A stretch of DNA of 64,000 bases. Origin: Lytechinus pictus. Taxonomy: Eukaryota; Echinodermata; Echinoidea; Temnopleuroida; Toxopneustidae. The stretch is taken from assembly GCF_037042905.1 (NCBI RefSeq), contig NC_087253.1:19247501-19311500 (forward strand), in the 5' to 3' direction. The notes under the pieces are model-generated. The model did no database searches, was not told the origin of the DNA, and was given only the letters and a program-made list of their open reading frames with translations. This document shows positions 10,886-21,470 of the stretch, piece after piece (position 1 is the first letter of the stretch; the number at the start of each line of letters is the position of its first letter). The position numbers and the translations under genes were made by a program.

Positions 10886-12987
10886 CTCATCAGGCTGATG
10901 GGTCCTCTCCGCTGCAGGTTTGTGGTGAAACTCGTTTCACCGTTTGTCGTGGCAGTCATGAGTTCCACTTTGAAGGATTGGTCATTGAGAACCTTGATGT
11001 TGACGTTTTGGCTGGTACTCCATTTATGGAAAGGAATGATGTGGCCATCAGGCCAGCAAGGAGGGAGATTTCCTTGGCTGATGGTACTGTGTTTAGTTAC
11101 GGTTCCTGTAGTAAGCCTAAGGCTGGTCATGCAGTGCGTCGCGCATTTGTCCTTCGTGCCCCTTCTCAAACTACCACCATTTGGCCAGGTGAATTCCTTG
11201 AGTTTTCCCTACCTCCTGAGTTTTCTGCTGATGAGACACTTGTCTTGGAGCCTCGCTCGGATTCCCCTCCTACACCAATGATCACAGAATTCTTTCCGGC
11301 TCCAGGTGTTGTCTCGAGTGTTGCTGGTAGGATCCGCATCCCAAATCTCTCTCGCGGTCCTTGTGTTATCCGTCGCAATGAACATCTTTGTCAGGTTTGT
11401 CCAGTGGTTGTCTCAGATGGCAGTCAGGTTGCGCAAATTCCTCCTAGTCAGACTGCCCTTCCCTCTGTGGTGCAGGGAGGGCCGACCTTATCACAGCCTT
11501 CTCAGTCTGTTATTGTGGATCCTGATAATATCCTCCCCCCAAAGGCAAGGGGAGATTTTCAGTCTCTTCATGCAGAACATGATTGTGTGTTTAGCCCTTC
11601 ATTCAAGGGTTACAATGGTGCATCTGGTCCATTCAAGGCCGTTGTGAACATGGGTCATGTGCAGCCCCCACAGCGCAAGGGTCGCCTTCCCTTGTATTCC
11701 CAGGAGAAGCTTGTTGAATTGCAGGGAAAGTTTGATGACCTTGAGAAACTTGGCGTCTTTGCACGCCCTGAGGATATTGGTGTTACGGTTGAATATGTCA
11801 ACCCGTCGTTTCTTGTGAAGAAGCCAAATGGCGGCTCTCGTCTTGTCACAGCCTTTGCTGATGTTGGGCGCTACTCTAAGCCACAGCCCTCACTTTTGCC
11901 TGATGTTGATTCCACTCTGAGAAAGATAGGTCAGTGGAAGTACATTATTGCATCTGACCTTGCAAGTGCCTTTTATCAAATACCTCTCTCTCGTGATTCG
12001 ATGAAGTATTGTGGTGTTGCTACCCCTTTCCGCGGCATTAGAGTTTACACCCGTTGTGCTATTGGTATGCCGGGATCAGAGACGGCATTGGAGGAGTTGA
12101 TGTGTCGAGTGCTGGGAGATCTATTGTTTGAAGGTGTTGTTGTCAAACTTGCAGACGACTTGTACTGTGGTGCTGACACCTGGCAGGCCCTTTTGCATAA
12201 CTGGTCCAGGGTGTTACATGCACTAGCCTCCAATGGTCTTCACCTTTCTCCATCTAAGACTACCGTCTGTCCAAAAACCACCACTATTTTAGGGTAGGTT
12301 TGGTCTGAAGGGAACCTCAAAGCAAGTCCTCATAGGATAACAACTTTGTCAACGTGCTCATGCCCTTCAACCGTGAAGGGAATGCGGTCTTTCATTGGAG
12401 CCTATAAGATGCTTGCTCGCGTTCTCCCGAATTGCGCATCCTATCTGGGCCCCCTGGATGAATCGATTGCAGGTATGAAATCTCAAGACCGCATCTGCTG
12501 GACAGATGAGCTTCACGATGCCTTCAACAAAGCCCAGTCCGGCATCAAGTCTACTCGTACGGTTACTCTACCCCGGCCATCTGATCAGCTATGGATTGTC
12601 ACTGATGGATCCGTGAAGAACCATGGTCTCGGTGCTACCATGTACGTCACAAGAGACCGGACGCCTTTCGTCGCAGGTTTCTTCAGCGCGAAGCTCCGTG
12701 GTCGTCAAATCACATGGTTACCTTGTGAAGTAGAAGCACTGTCCATTGCTGCTGCCACCAAGCATTTCAGCCCGTACATCATCCAGTCTCACCACCCTGT
12801 CTGCATTCTTACTGACAGCAAACCTTGTGTTCAGGCTTATGAGAAATTGTGTCGTGGTGAGTTTTCTGCCAGTCCACGGGTTTCTACCTTTTTGGCAACA
12901 ATTAGCAGATACCAGGTTTCCTTACGTCACCTGGCGGGCTCCGCTTATGTCCCATCTGACTTCGCGAGTAGGAATGCCATGCCATGA
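10864..12987 (+). pseudogene. pol: protease remainder, reverse transcriptase, RNase H
   Basis: One frame interrupted by a single amber codon at 12295-12297; both parts share a phase. The protease remainder contains the [10 protein letters not shown] block. The RT (about 11640-12290) has [15 protein letters not shown], then [12 protein letters not shown] (motif A, catalytic Asp) and the catalytic KLADDLYCG (motif C), an LADD variant where YxDD is commoner. RNase H (about 12580-12980) shows VTDGS, a CEVEAL glutamate, TDSK and a C-terminal PSDFASR, giving the catalytic acidic residues. The frame ends at 12987 and integrase continues in the next frame. With the stop and the frame change this copy is probably inactive unless recoding occurs. 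Confidence 0.8.
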
Positions 12988-14602
12988 TGTTCGATGCCAG
13001 ATCTGTACTTTCATTTCATGGATGGAAGACTCTGTTGTCCATCTTACGTCTGTTGCTGACATCCTCTCAGGGAAGATACGCCTCCCTTTCACATCTCGTC
13101 ACGCGTGGGGTAAGATTCAGTCTGATTGTCCGGCCCTCCGCCGTGCCCATGCCCACCTTACTCAGGGTACTCGCCCATCGAAGAAGTTGACAGGTATCCG
13201 TGATGTGAAGCGATATCTCCAAGTTGCCACCATCGCCCGTGATGGCTTACTGGTCGTCCGCCGGGATCATGCATTCTTGCCACAACAGGAGTGTATCGTC
13301 ATTCCTCGCAATGTGCTACAGGGGATTCTCACTGCCCTACATCTTCAACTTGGTCACCCCACATCACACCAACTCAAGCAGGTTGTCTCACGGTATTTCT
13401 ATGCCCTGGATCTTGATGCAGCAATTCAACAGGTGACTGTCGGTTGTCACAGCTGTCTTTCCCTCCAGAATGTTCCTCGTGTTGCTACTCCCCAGTCTAC
13501 AGGTGACCCTCCATGTGTCATTGGGGTGTCTTTTGCTGCGGATGTCATCAAGCGTTCCCGCCAACTCGTTTTCATCCTCAGGGAGAGTGTCACTTCTTAT
13601 ACTGTAAGCGCTTTGATTCCAGATGAACGCAAGGAGACTTTCCGCACAGCCCTCCTTCAGCTATGCGCACCTCTCAGGCCACTTGATGGCCCTCCATCTG
13701 TCGTCCGCACTGACCCTGCGCCAGGATTTTCTGCTCTCCAACACGATGAGTCTTTGCGCAGTCAGGGCATCACTTTGGAGATTGGCCGTGCCAAGAACAT
13801 CAACAAGAATCCTGTCGCTGAGAAGGCTGTCCGTGAGCTGGAAGATGAGCTGCTTCGTGATGATCCCCGTGGTGGTCCTGTTACTCCACTTGCGCTTGCT
13901 CTGGCTACCGCACGTCTTAACAGCCGTATCCGTGGCGTTGGTCTTTCTGCTCGTGAGCTTTGGACCCAGCGTGACCAATTCACAAGTGAACAGATTCCGT
14001 TGCGTGACATGGACGTTATTACCAATCAACATGAGAAACGGCTCTCCAACCATGGCCCCAGTATGGAATCGAAGGCACCCAAACGCCTATCTTCGATGGG
14101 AGAGTCTCTTGTTCACGTTGGTGACCTTGTCTACCTGCGCTCGGACCGGACTAAGACCCAGGCCAGACCTCGCTACCCTGTCTGCAGTGTCGACAACGAT
14201 TGGTGCAACATTCGCAAGTTTGTTGGGAGCCAACTACGTTCTACGTCATACCGTGTCCGGCGCTCGGATTGCTTGAAGGTCCCCCCAGGGATTCCTACCT
14301 CTCATCCTTCTCGACCGAGGGTTTCTGATGACGACGACGACCACCGTGATGAGGAGTTAACCAGTCCCACTCCAGCGGATGACTCACAATGCTTGCCTAA
14401 TGCCTCTGACGTTACTGATGTGCCGGGTGTCCCTTGCCCCCCTCCTGACCCCCCTGATATTCCTCACGAACTTTCTCACCCTGATGTTAGTCCTTCCCTT
14501 TCACTTTCTGGTCAGTCAGATCCCCCAGGGCCTTTTGACGTCACTGCCCCCAATATTTATTATTTATTTATTTATTTATTAGAAAATATTTATTCAGGAT
14601 AA
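12968..14602 (+). pseudogene. pol: integrase and C-terminal tail
   Basis: In the +1 frame relative to RT-RNase H; the switch lies at about 12968-12985, at a GCCATGCCATG duplication. The integrase zinc-binding HHCC region is visible (HLQLGHPTSHQL then VGCHSC, about 13340-13460). The catalytic core gives Asp in SFAADVIKRS, Asp in VRTDPAPGF, and Glu in NPVAEKAVRELEDEL. A Pro/Asp/Ser-rich tail follows. The last codons (from about 14552) run into the LINE-B tail and are not native, so the element's own stop is missing. DNA strand transfer of the retrotransposon cDNA is the family role. Confidence 0.8.
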
Positions 14603-14933
14603 AAAGATCAGCTAAATTGCTGTTTTACATCAATGTCCTGATTTAACAGGGATAAAAAACATATAAAGTTACAATAATATCATGATGCAAAATACATATA
14701 AATATTTAAACTTAGCTACTAAAATATGATTAAAAAATACTGTAAATAATTATGTTAAGACATTGAAAAAATGAGATTACATAGCTACTGAAATATGATA
14801 ACAAAATACTGTAATAATTATATTATGACATTAAAAAATGGAATTCAGTTCGAACTAGTTAAGTAATCACGGCAAGATTATCTGATAACACCACCCAACC
14901 TTTCACAATGATGCTTCATATGATAAGTATTAG

Positions 14934-15362
14934 AGGAGAATGAAACCCTTAGAACAAAAATAGCCCGTGTGAAATCAGAAAAATCAAAGAAACAGACCAA
15001 CGAAAGCCCGAGAAAAATCGGACAAACAATGAGAAGGCCACGAGCACCCGAACAATGCGATCACCAACGCTACGGAGACCCCCACACCGGCGACGCAACA
15101 AAGATGTGCGATGTCACCTGCGAACAACTCTCCCCTGGGCCGGCATCTCACAGTCCATTAAAGGGAAAACTGTTAACACGCGACACCACACACCCCCGTC
15201 GCACCGCCAATGGGAGGATCCCCACAGCATCAGTGATCGCAACATTCAAACGCCCACAACCCTCCCACCGCCCGTCCGACCCCTCCCAAACCCTCGCCGA
15301 TCTGCCTCCTCGACCCCTCCGCCTCGACACCAGCCTACCTATTCCAAAGATTTCACACCCCT
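14934..15362. mobile_element. Hypermutated TTAA-type fold-back MITE inside LINE-B
   Basis: Related to the intact copy at 60222-60805: both begin AGGAGAATGA, share ATGTCAC and AACAACTCTCCCC, and are flanked by TTAA or TTAG. This copy is about 155 bases shorter and very T-poor on the plus strand: I count 33 T in 300 bases (15001-15300), against about 40-48 percent T in the lines 60661-60780 of the intact copy. In a 44-column ungapped comparison (15252-15295 with 60695-60738), 17 of 20 T positions are C here. On the LINE-B sense strand this is A-to-G. See findings. Confidence 0.75.
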
Positions 15363-15393
15363 TTAACATTGGAAGAGCTTTTTATACATTCTC

Positions 15394-17430
15394 TTAAAGA
15401 AGAAAATGTGGTAAATTATTCCAGATTTTTGATCCTGAAAATAAAAAAGACCTCTTAAAACATTCCAAATTCGGTTTGGGTGGTATAACATTGAGTGTAT
15501 CACAATTTCTAGTTCTTATGTCATGCCTATCAACTACCAACTCAATATTATTACATAATCTGATAGGAGCTATTCCATGTATACACTTAAACATAATATT
15601 GGCTAAAAAATAATCACGTCTTTGCTCAATAGTAGGCCATTTGAGTTCCTTCATGAGATCTTCACCACGGCTGTTAACATAATCAAAATTACCTGCAACG
15701 TAGCGTGCTGCTCTTTTTTGTAATCGTGTTAAGTGATCTAGTTCCCTTTTACCAATATAATTTCCCCAAACAGAAATGGCATAATCTAAAGTTGGCAAAA
15801 CATTTGTCATATAAAGAGTGTTAAGGAGGGATTTATTCAAAAATTGTCTCAGTTTACCGAGTGAAAATATCTTGTAGGCTAATGTTTTGGATATATGATT
15901 AACGTGCGAACTCCAATTCAAATTTTCATCAATTTCAACACCGAGGTATCTAATAGATTTCACCTGTTCCACCAAATTATTATCAATAAAAATATTAATC
16001 TTATCGCATGAATAAGACCTATTTCTCAACAGCATTACCTTTGTCTTACTGACGTTTATACTTAAGTGGTTTTTATCATACCATTTTTTAACATTGTCGA
16101 TATTCTTTTGCATTTTTAAAGTAACTTCATTGACATCGGAACCATAATCATAAATTACCACGTCATCAGCAAAAATATTACATTCACCACTGTTGAGACA
16201 AGTAGAAATATCATTAATTATTAAGAGAAAAAGAGCCGGGCCAAGCCCACTCCCTTGCGGAATTCCGATATCTACATCTTTATATGATGACATTTCACCA
16301 TGGCAACAGACCATTTGCTTTCTGTTACTTAAATAACATTCGAACCATTTCAATGAAGTACGAGTAATGCCGTATTTTTCTAATTTGAATAGTAATAGCT
16401 TGTGATCGATTGAATCGAAGCATTTAGAAATGTCAAGGAAGCATGCCCCGACAACTTCACGTTCATTGAATGCCCCATACCAATCGTCAATAACTCTATG
16501 TAAGGAGGTGACAGTTGAGTGGTTAGGAATGAAAGCAAACTGATCAATATTGATAAGATCAAACTTTTGTAAATAAGCGAAAAGTTGTTTTTGAACAGTT
16601 TTTTCAATTAATTTGGAAATATGACAAACGACTGAAATTGGTCTATAGTTTGACTTATCTGATTTTGATCCTTTACCCTTATATATAGGTGTTGTTCTTG
16701 ACTTTTTCCAGTCGTCCGGGATTATACCTGACAATAAACTTAAATTGAAAATTTGACTTAGTGAATTATAAATAAGAGGTGCAGCTAAACGTAGAAGTTT
16801 AGAATAAAAATTCATAACTTCTAGGTTACTTGTGGATGACAGACTCAAGAGCAGTTTTAACACTTCATCAGGTTTAGCATGCTCAAAATCAAATTCATAT
16901 ATACACTGTGGTTGGTTCCAGTTAATATCCTTTTCTTTGTAATTAAATTTTTTGCCTACATTAATAAAATAATCATTCATTGTGTTACAGTCTAATTCAG
17001 CTGGAACATCATTTTTGTTTTTTGTATTTCCAGTCATCAAAGTAAGTTCATTCCATAATTTCTTTGGATCATGTTTATATTTAGTGGAAATCTCGGAAAA
17101 GTATTGACGTTTAGATTTTCTTATTAATTTAGTAATTTGATTTCTTACAATACGATATTCTTTAACATGATGAAGATTATCTACCGCTTTGGATTTACAA
17201 TATTTTCTTTTCAAGAAATCACGCCGGTACATAAGATCAATAATTTCACCAGTTATACACGGAGAGTAACGTTCTTTAACTCTGATAACTTTAAGGGGAG
17301 CATGTTTATGACATATATCAAGGAAAATATTTTTCCAACTCTTCCATACGGTATTTATGTCATCGTTGCACGAAAAATTATCATTGCATATTGAACTTTT
17401 GGATAAATCATCAAGAAATAACTTTGGTCG
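15394..17430 (-). CDS. LINE-B reverse transcriptase ORF, 5'-truncated
   Basis: The frame is open without stops from about 17430 to 15394 (about 678 residues); the first internal ATG is at 17232 but homology-like sequence extends upstream of it, so no native start is present. RT motifs in order: NYRPISVVCHISKLIEK (about residue 260), FLDISKCFDSIDH with the motif A aspartate, GIPQGSGLGPALFLLIIND, then the catalytic NIFADDVVIYD, followed by HLSINVSKTKVM and the thumb YLGVEIDENLNW. The C-terminus has the CR1/L2-like LQKRAARYVAGNFDY and GSKIWNNLP. The role is target-primed reverse transcription. Although the frame is intact, lack of the endonuclease and 5' UTR makes autonomous movement unlikely. 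Confidence 0.85.
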   Translation of the reverse strand, partial: RPKLFLDDLSKSSICNDNFSCNDDINTVWKSWKNIFLDICHKHAPLKVIRVKERYSPCITGEIIDLMYRRDFLKRKYCKSKAVDNLHHVKEYRIVRNQITKLIRKSKRQYFSEISTKYKHDPKKLWNELTLMTGNTKNKNDVPAELDCNTMNDYFINVGKKFNYKEKDINWNQPQCIYEFDFEHAKPDEVLKLLLSLSSTSNLEVMNFYSKLLRLAAPLIYNSLSQIFNLSLLSGIIPDDWKKSRTTPIYKGKGSKSDKSNYRPISVVCHISKLIEKTVQKQLFAYLQKFDLINIDQFAFIPNHSTVTSLHRVIDDWYGAFNEREVVGACFLDISKCFDSIDHKLLLFKLEKYGITRTSLKWFECYLSNRKQMVCCHGEMSSYKDVDIGIPQGSGLGPALFLLIINDISTCLNSGECNIFADDVVIYDYGSDVNEVTLKMQKNIDNVKKWYDKNHLSINVSKTKVMLLRNRSYSCDKINIFIDNNLVEQVKSIRYLGVEIDENLNWSSHVNHISKTLAYKIFSLGKLRQFLNKSLLNTLYMTNVLPTLDYAISVWGNYIGKRELDHLTRLQKRAARYVAGNFDYVNSRGEDLMKELKWPTIEQRRDYFLANIMFKCIHGIAPIRLCNNIELVVDRHDIRTRNCDTLNVIPPKPNLECFKRSFLFSGSKIWNNLPHFLL

Positions 17431-18037
17431 TGTCCCCCCTTCGTATTTTAGCGACTACGTTTGTGATTGACTTTGGCCTGCATTTATGCCCCCTCCCCCA
17501 TTGCCTGTGCCTTGTCCGGCTTGCCCTTTACTGATGGACTCTCGCTGATGGACACTGTTTTTTCATGTATATATTTTGTTTTTTTTTATGCATTTTCGTA
17601 CGCTTTACCTTTATGAGTGTATCTATGTGTGCTAATGGGTTCCTTAATGCGTCTAGTTTTTTTTCGGCGAACAAACAGACAAAAACAACAAGCCAGCTCG
17701 ATTTAAATGTTTTGATTCTAATTTGATAGTTAATTGCTTTCAGGATCCACACCTTACCAAACGAATACCTCTTCTTACTCCAGCTAGTTCGCCTTTTACC
17801 AATTGCTGCGCATTTTTGCGCTTGTGATAAATTATGCTGCGCATTTAATTTTTTTGGTTATTATTTTGGGTTTTGTTTGAAGTCCCATTAGTGGGTATGT
17901 CTTCGCGTTAATGTTTGCGCATTTGCTTTGCAGTTGTTTGCGAGTTTACACCTTTATAATATGACAATACTTTTACAAAGCTTTTCGCTTTGGATCTTTG
18001 CAAAATTCTTTTCATTTACATAAGGACAAAGTGATTA
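17431..18037 (+). other. LTR retrotransposon 3' untranslated region
   Basis: Sequence between LINE-B and the 3' LTR. It has no convincing open frame. It ends in a purine-rich stretch (AAGGACAAAGTG, about 18022-18033) that could serve as the polypurine tract priming plus-strand synthesis. Confidence 0.55.
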
Positions 18038-18178
18038 CGCCAGTTGATTTTGTATCTTGTTATAGCGCCATCTGCGTCAGTTATGCGGCTACACGTTCGT
18101 CCGACTCTTGACTTGATTACGGTTAAATAAAGTATTGATCACAACTACAAAGTTGCTTCCGATTCCTCTTTATTGTCG
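18038..18178 (+). repeat. 3' LTR
   Basis: Direct repeat of 9409-9548 with two differences. It is followed immediately by the LINE-A coding sequence, which continues from the codons at 9408. Confidence 0.85.
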
Positions 18179-20583
18179 CAAAATATTCCGTAAAAATTTT
18201 CTATAAAATACCTCTATATGCACCAAGTTCTCAAATCCCCATACCTCGCTGCCATACAAAGCGATCGGGACTACCAATTTATCAAATAAATCACAAGCAA
18301 TATCAACTGGCAAACTTAGTCTCTTGACCTTATTTAGTACACTAAACATCGCTCTTTTTGCCTGGCTTACTTGTTTTGAGATTGCTTTTTTAAAGTTGCC
18401 ATTGTAATTGAATTTTACACCAAGGTACACATAATCATCAACAATATCTAAAACATTTTCTCCAAACTTAAAGGTGGGTTTGTTTCTAATTTTACCCATA
18501 GAGAAGACAACCACTTTATTTTTGCTTGTATTGACAGTAAGATACCATAAGTCACAATAGCTACGTAAAGCATCCAGGGATTTTTGGACTTCAGGCGGGC
18601 TCTCTGCCTATACAATGGTATCGTCAGCATAGAGTAATACATACAATCTCAAATAAATCTCTACATCATCATCACTTAAACACATCCTAATATTATCAGC
18701 CAAAAAACTTAAACCCTTGTAGCTGCGGCTCAAATAAAATTCAAAATCATTCAGTAATATTGCAAATAAAAGTGGGGATAGATTGTCTCCTTGGCGTACA
18801 CCAATATTGCAATTAAACAACTCTGACCTTTCGTTCTTAAATTTGACACAAGACTTTGCGTTATAATAGAGATTATAAATCACTCTTATTATTTTCCCAT
18901 TTATATTATTAGATATAAGCTTAGACCATAGGGATGCTTTGTCGATGAGATCGAAGGCTTTTTTATAATCAACAAATGCACAATACAATCTTTTCTTCTG
19001 TGACAAATATAAATCAATTAAACAGTGTAAAACAAAAACATGGTCAGTGGTTGAATAACCTGCCTGGAAACCAGCCTGTTCATCCCCTAGAACTCCTGCC
19101 CTTTCGAGATAGGCTGTGAGGCGAGAGTCAATGGCTGCTGTAGAAAGTTTGCCCAGGCAACTCAGAAGCGTGATACCACGGGAATTGTCGGGATCGTTCA
19201 CTGATCCTTTATTTTTATACAGTGCAACAATTGTGCCAATACACCAATCCGTAGGGACATAACCGGTATTTAGAACTAAATTAAACAGTTTAACCACCGC
19301 ACCCAGAACATACGGGGGGCAGTTCTTTAAGAATTCGTTGATTACGTTATCTGATCCATGTGCTTTATTGTTTTTAAGCTTTCTCACAAGTGGCAATATT
19401 TCTTCCAATGTAAACAATCTATTAATCTCACCATTTAATGAACATGTTACCTCTCTTGTATCAAATTCGTCCTTACTAGATTCACCAGTAGTATCAACCT
19501 TCTGACTCAAATTTTTAAAATGACTCATAAATGCTTCTAAGGACACATTCCCTACTCTACCATGGTTATTATTTTTTCTGTTAACAATTTTCCAGTATTC
19601 TTTCGGATTGTCACTTTTTAGATTTCTTATTTGTTCGTGTAAACCTTTATAGTAAATTCTACGCGTCTTTCTTACGAAGCACTTATATTTTTTAGCTTCT
19701 ACTCGTAATTTACTAGCAGCATCTAAAGTCTTAGTTTTAGCAAGTTTATTTTTCAACCTTACATATTCTAACCTACTTTTTTTTACACTCCTTAGAAAAC
19801 CATGGCTTATTGTCTGACTGCCTGTGGTTAGTTGCCTTTCTATGAACGCTGCTTTGTTGATGTTTCACTAACCCAGAACGTGTCGCTGAATCTATGAATA
19901 TACCACACAAATTTTGACATATATTATCTATAACATCTTGATCTACTAGGTCTAGTTTATCTGTATCATCAATCATTTTAGTCACCATATCAACGTCTGC
20001 TTCAGAAAAACTGTTCCAGTATTCACCCTGCTTACAACTGTCCCATGATACTCTAGACTGTACATTACTAATAGGCACACGTAAAATATTATTTCCAATT
20101 GAATCCTCGGAAGAGGAAGAACCCCTATGGGAGACGTCACAGCTATTATCAGGGAACTCTAAAACCACTTTCAATAAATTATGAACATCAGAAAGACAAG
20201 GGTCAAATTCACACACTATAAAATCATTTACAAGTGGCATCAACATAGGGGATAAAAGAACATAGTCAATAACGCTCGAACCATTATTTTTCAAGCAAGT
20301 GAAGTCACCTCTACCTTTATCTCTACCAAATCTTCCGTTCACAATCTTTAAATCCAAACCTTTACACATTTCTATCATTTTTCTCCTATTATTGTTGACA
20401 TACGTATCTTTACTAAATCTACTAGTTTCAATGCCAAGTAGACCAAGGTTCTCCTTATCAACATAAAAATTGGAGCCTATCGTATCAATACCAGTTTCTG
20501 CAGAAATAATATCATCAAAAGAAAGGAAATCACTTAAAAGACCAGTACGAGAGTTAAAATCACCAATTAAGCATATAGGGAGA
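18179..20583 (-). pseudogene. LINE-A ORF2: endonuclease end and reverse transcriptase
   Basis: It begins with the C-terminal block of an APE-type endonuclease (LIGDFNSRTG at about 20570, then SVIDYVLLS, and SDVHNLL with the catalytic His). A linker leads to the RT: RGITLLSCLGKL, CAFVDYKKAFDLID (motif A), GVRQGDNLSPLLFAILLNDF, and the catalytic LLYADDTIV. An in-frame TAG (18608-18610) follows directly after the catalytic motif. A one-base shift lies in an A8 run (plus-strand T8 at about 19778-19785). Coding then continues with VYLGVKFNYNGNF to the LTR insertion. The first codons of the longer open frame (20584-20615) belong to the target repeat, not to the LINE. Confidence 0.8.
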
Positions 20584-20690
20584 AGAGGATCGAGGGTATT
20601 TGTATTCCAGTTCATCGTGACTTAGCCGTGAACCAGAATAGCCTGATGGTTGAATCGCTGCCCGGCAAACAGTAGATGACAGGTGAAATT
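20584..20690 (+). repeat. SINE-unit copy, right half of the LINE-A target
   Basis: It matches the reverse complement of about 7983-8085, including GGTATTTGTATTCCAGTTCA and GCTGCCCGGCAAACAGTAGATGAC. It continues the copy broken at 8393. Confidence 0.65.
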
Positions 20691-21470
20691 TTGGATATTC
20701 AGACCTAAAGAGGGACATTGTAATCAAATTGTTGTAATCATAATACGTACCTGTCTCGCTAAACAATGCGAGCGCGAAGCGTAAGCTAAAATGATTGTGT
20801 ATATTGACCCCAAACAGGGAGATTTTAAGGACTATATTTAGAATTAAATCTAAACACATGAAGCACTTGGAGTAATTGTAATCATGATTATTAACATGAG
20901 CATTTCACTAATCAAATATTGCAAACGCGAGCTGAAAATTTTTGTTATTCAGATCAGAAAAAGGGACATTTGAAGGACTGATATTAGGAATTAATGGAGA
21001 GCAGACATATTTAACCAATCCACTAATGCGAACGTAAACACAGACACGAAATGTTTGATATTAAGCTCTTAAAATGGGGCAATCACATTAAGTAGTCATG
21101 AAAAAGAAGCATACTATTGTACATAAAACAATATAAATAACTCGAAAATCGAGGAAATATATTTGGTGTATATTGACTTGAAAACGGGAGGTTTTAGTAC
21201 AACAGGATTATATATCTCGTTAAACAGACAATGCGAGCACCAGGAACAATGAAGACATAGGCCCTGAGCAAATTATGTTTCATAAAGGTTTTAAAAAATG
21301 TTTCTTATGTAATATAACATAATATAATTATAATATGATATAAAATAACAGTATAATGAAAAATAATTTCTTCTTTCCCATTACGTTTCTCTTCCTTTCT
21401 CCCTCTTTTCTCCTTTTCCCGTTTTTATTTATTTATTTTTTATTATTATTATTATTATTATTATTTTTTT
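20691..21470. repeat. Degenerate satellite-like repeats, then AT-rich DNA
   Basis: Loose repeats of about 120-130 bases carry GCGAGCGCGAAGCG (20770) and similar blocks. They look like a decayed, reverse-sense version of the satellite at 50570-51320. No gene seen. Confidence 0.4.

Larger units (their letters stand above)
14552..17430 (-). mobile_element. LINE-B, non-LTR retrotransposon
   Basis: A minus-strand LINE inserted in the 3' region of the LTR element. The 3' end carries an (AAAT)n tail (14552-14580 on the plus strand) and a 3' UTR with a tandem duplication of about 69 bases (around 14705-14845). A fold-back MITE at 14934-15362 lies within the UTR. The 5' end is truncated near 17430, so the endonuclease is absent. 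The RT frame is fully open, suggesting recent insertion. Boundaries are set where the LTR-element sequence stops and resumes. Confidence 0.85.
9409..18178 (+). mobile_element. Gypsy-like LTR retrotransposon with very short LTRs
   Basis: Two direct repeats of 140 and 141 bases, differing by one base insertion and one substitution, bound a plus-strand gag-protease-RT-RNase H-integrase region. That order is shared by Gypsy (Ty3) and BEL elements; the integrase and RNase H look closer to Gypsy, but clade is uncertain. It sits in LINE-A between the codons of a continuous LINE-A reading frame, so it is younger than LINE-A. LINE-B (14552-17430) interrupts it downstream of integrase. The flanking bases (CTCAA left, CGCAA or CAA right) do not give a clear target duplication. 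Confidence 0.85.
8394..20583 (-). mobile_element. LINE-A, non-LTR retrotransposon split by an LTR element
   Basis: A minus-strand LINE whose coding sequence is in two pieces, 18179-20583 and 8671-9408, separated by the LTR retrotransposon at 9409-18178. The right boundary is where the target repeat resumes (20584). The left boundary is a (TGAAAC)n tail at 8394-8412. It is 5'-truncated within the endonuclease: the first recognisable residues are the GDFNSRTG block of an APE-type endonuclease. The reverse transcriptase and a C-terminal Cys/His region follow. One frameshift and two in-frame stops make it inactive. Clade not assigned. Confidence 0.85.

Noticed and set aside
20584..20615. First residues of the LINE-A endonuclease frame
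   Set aside because: These codons match the SINE-like target repeat at 8040-8085, so they belong to the flank rather than to the LINE.
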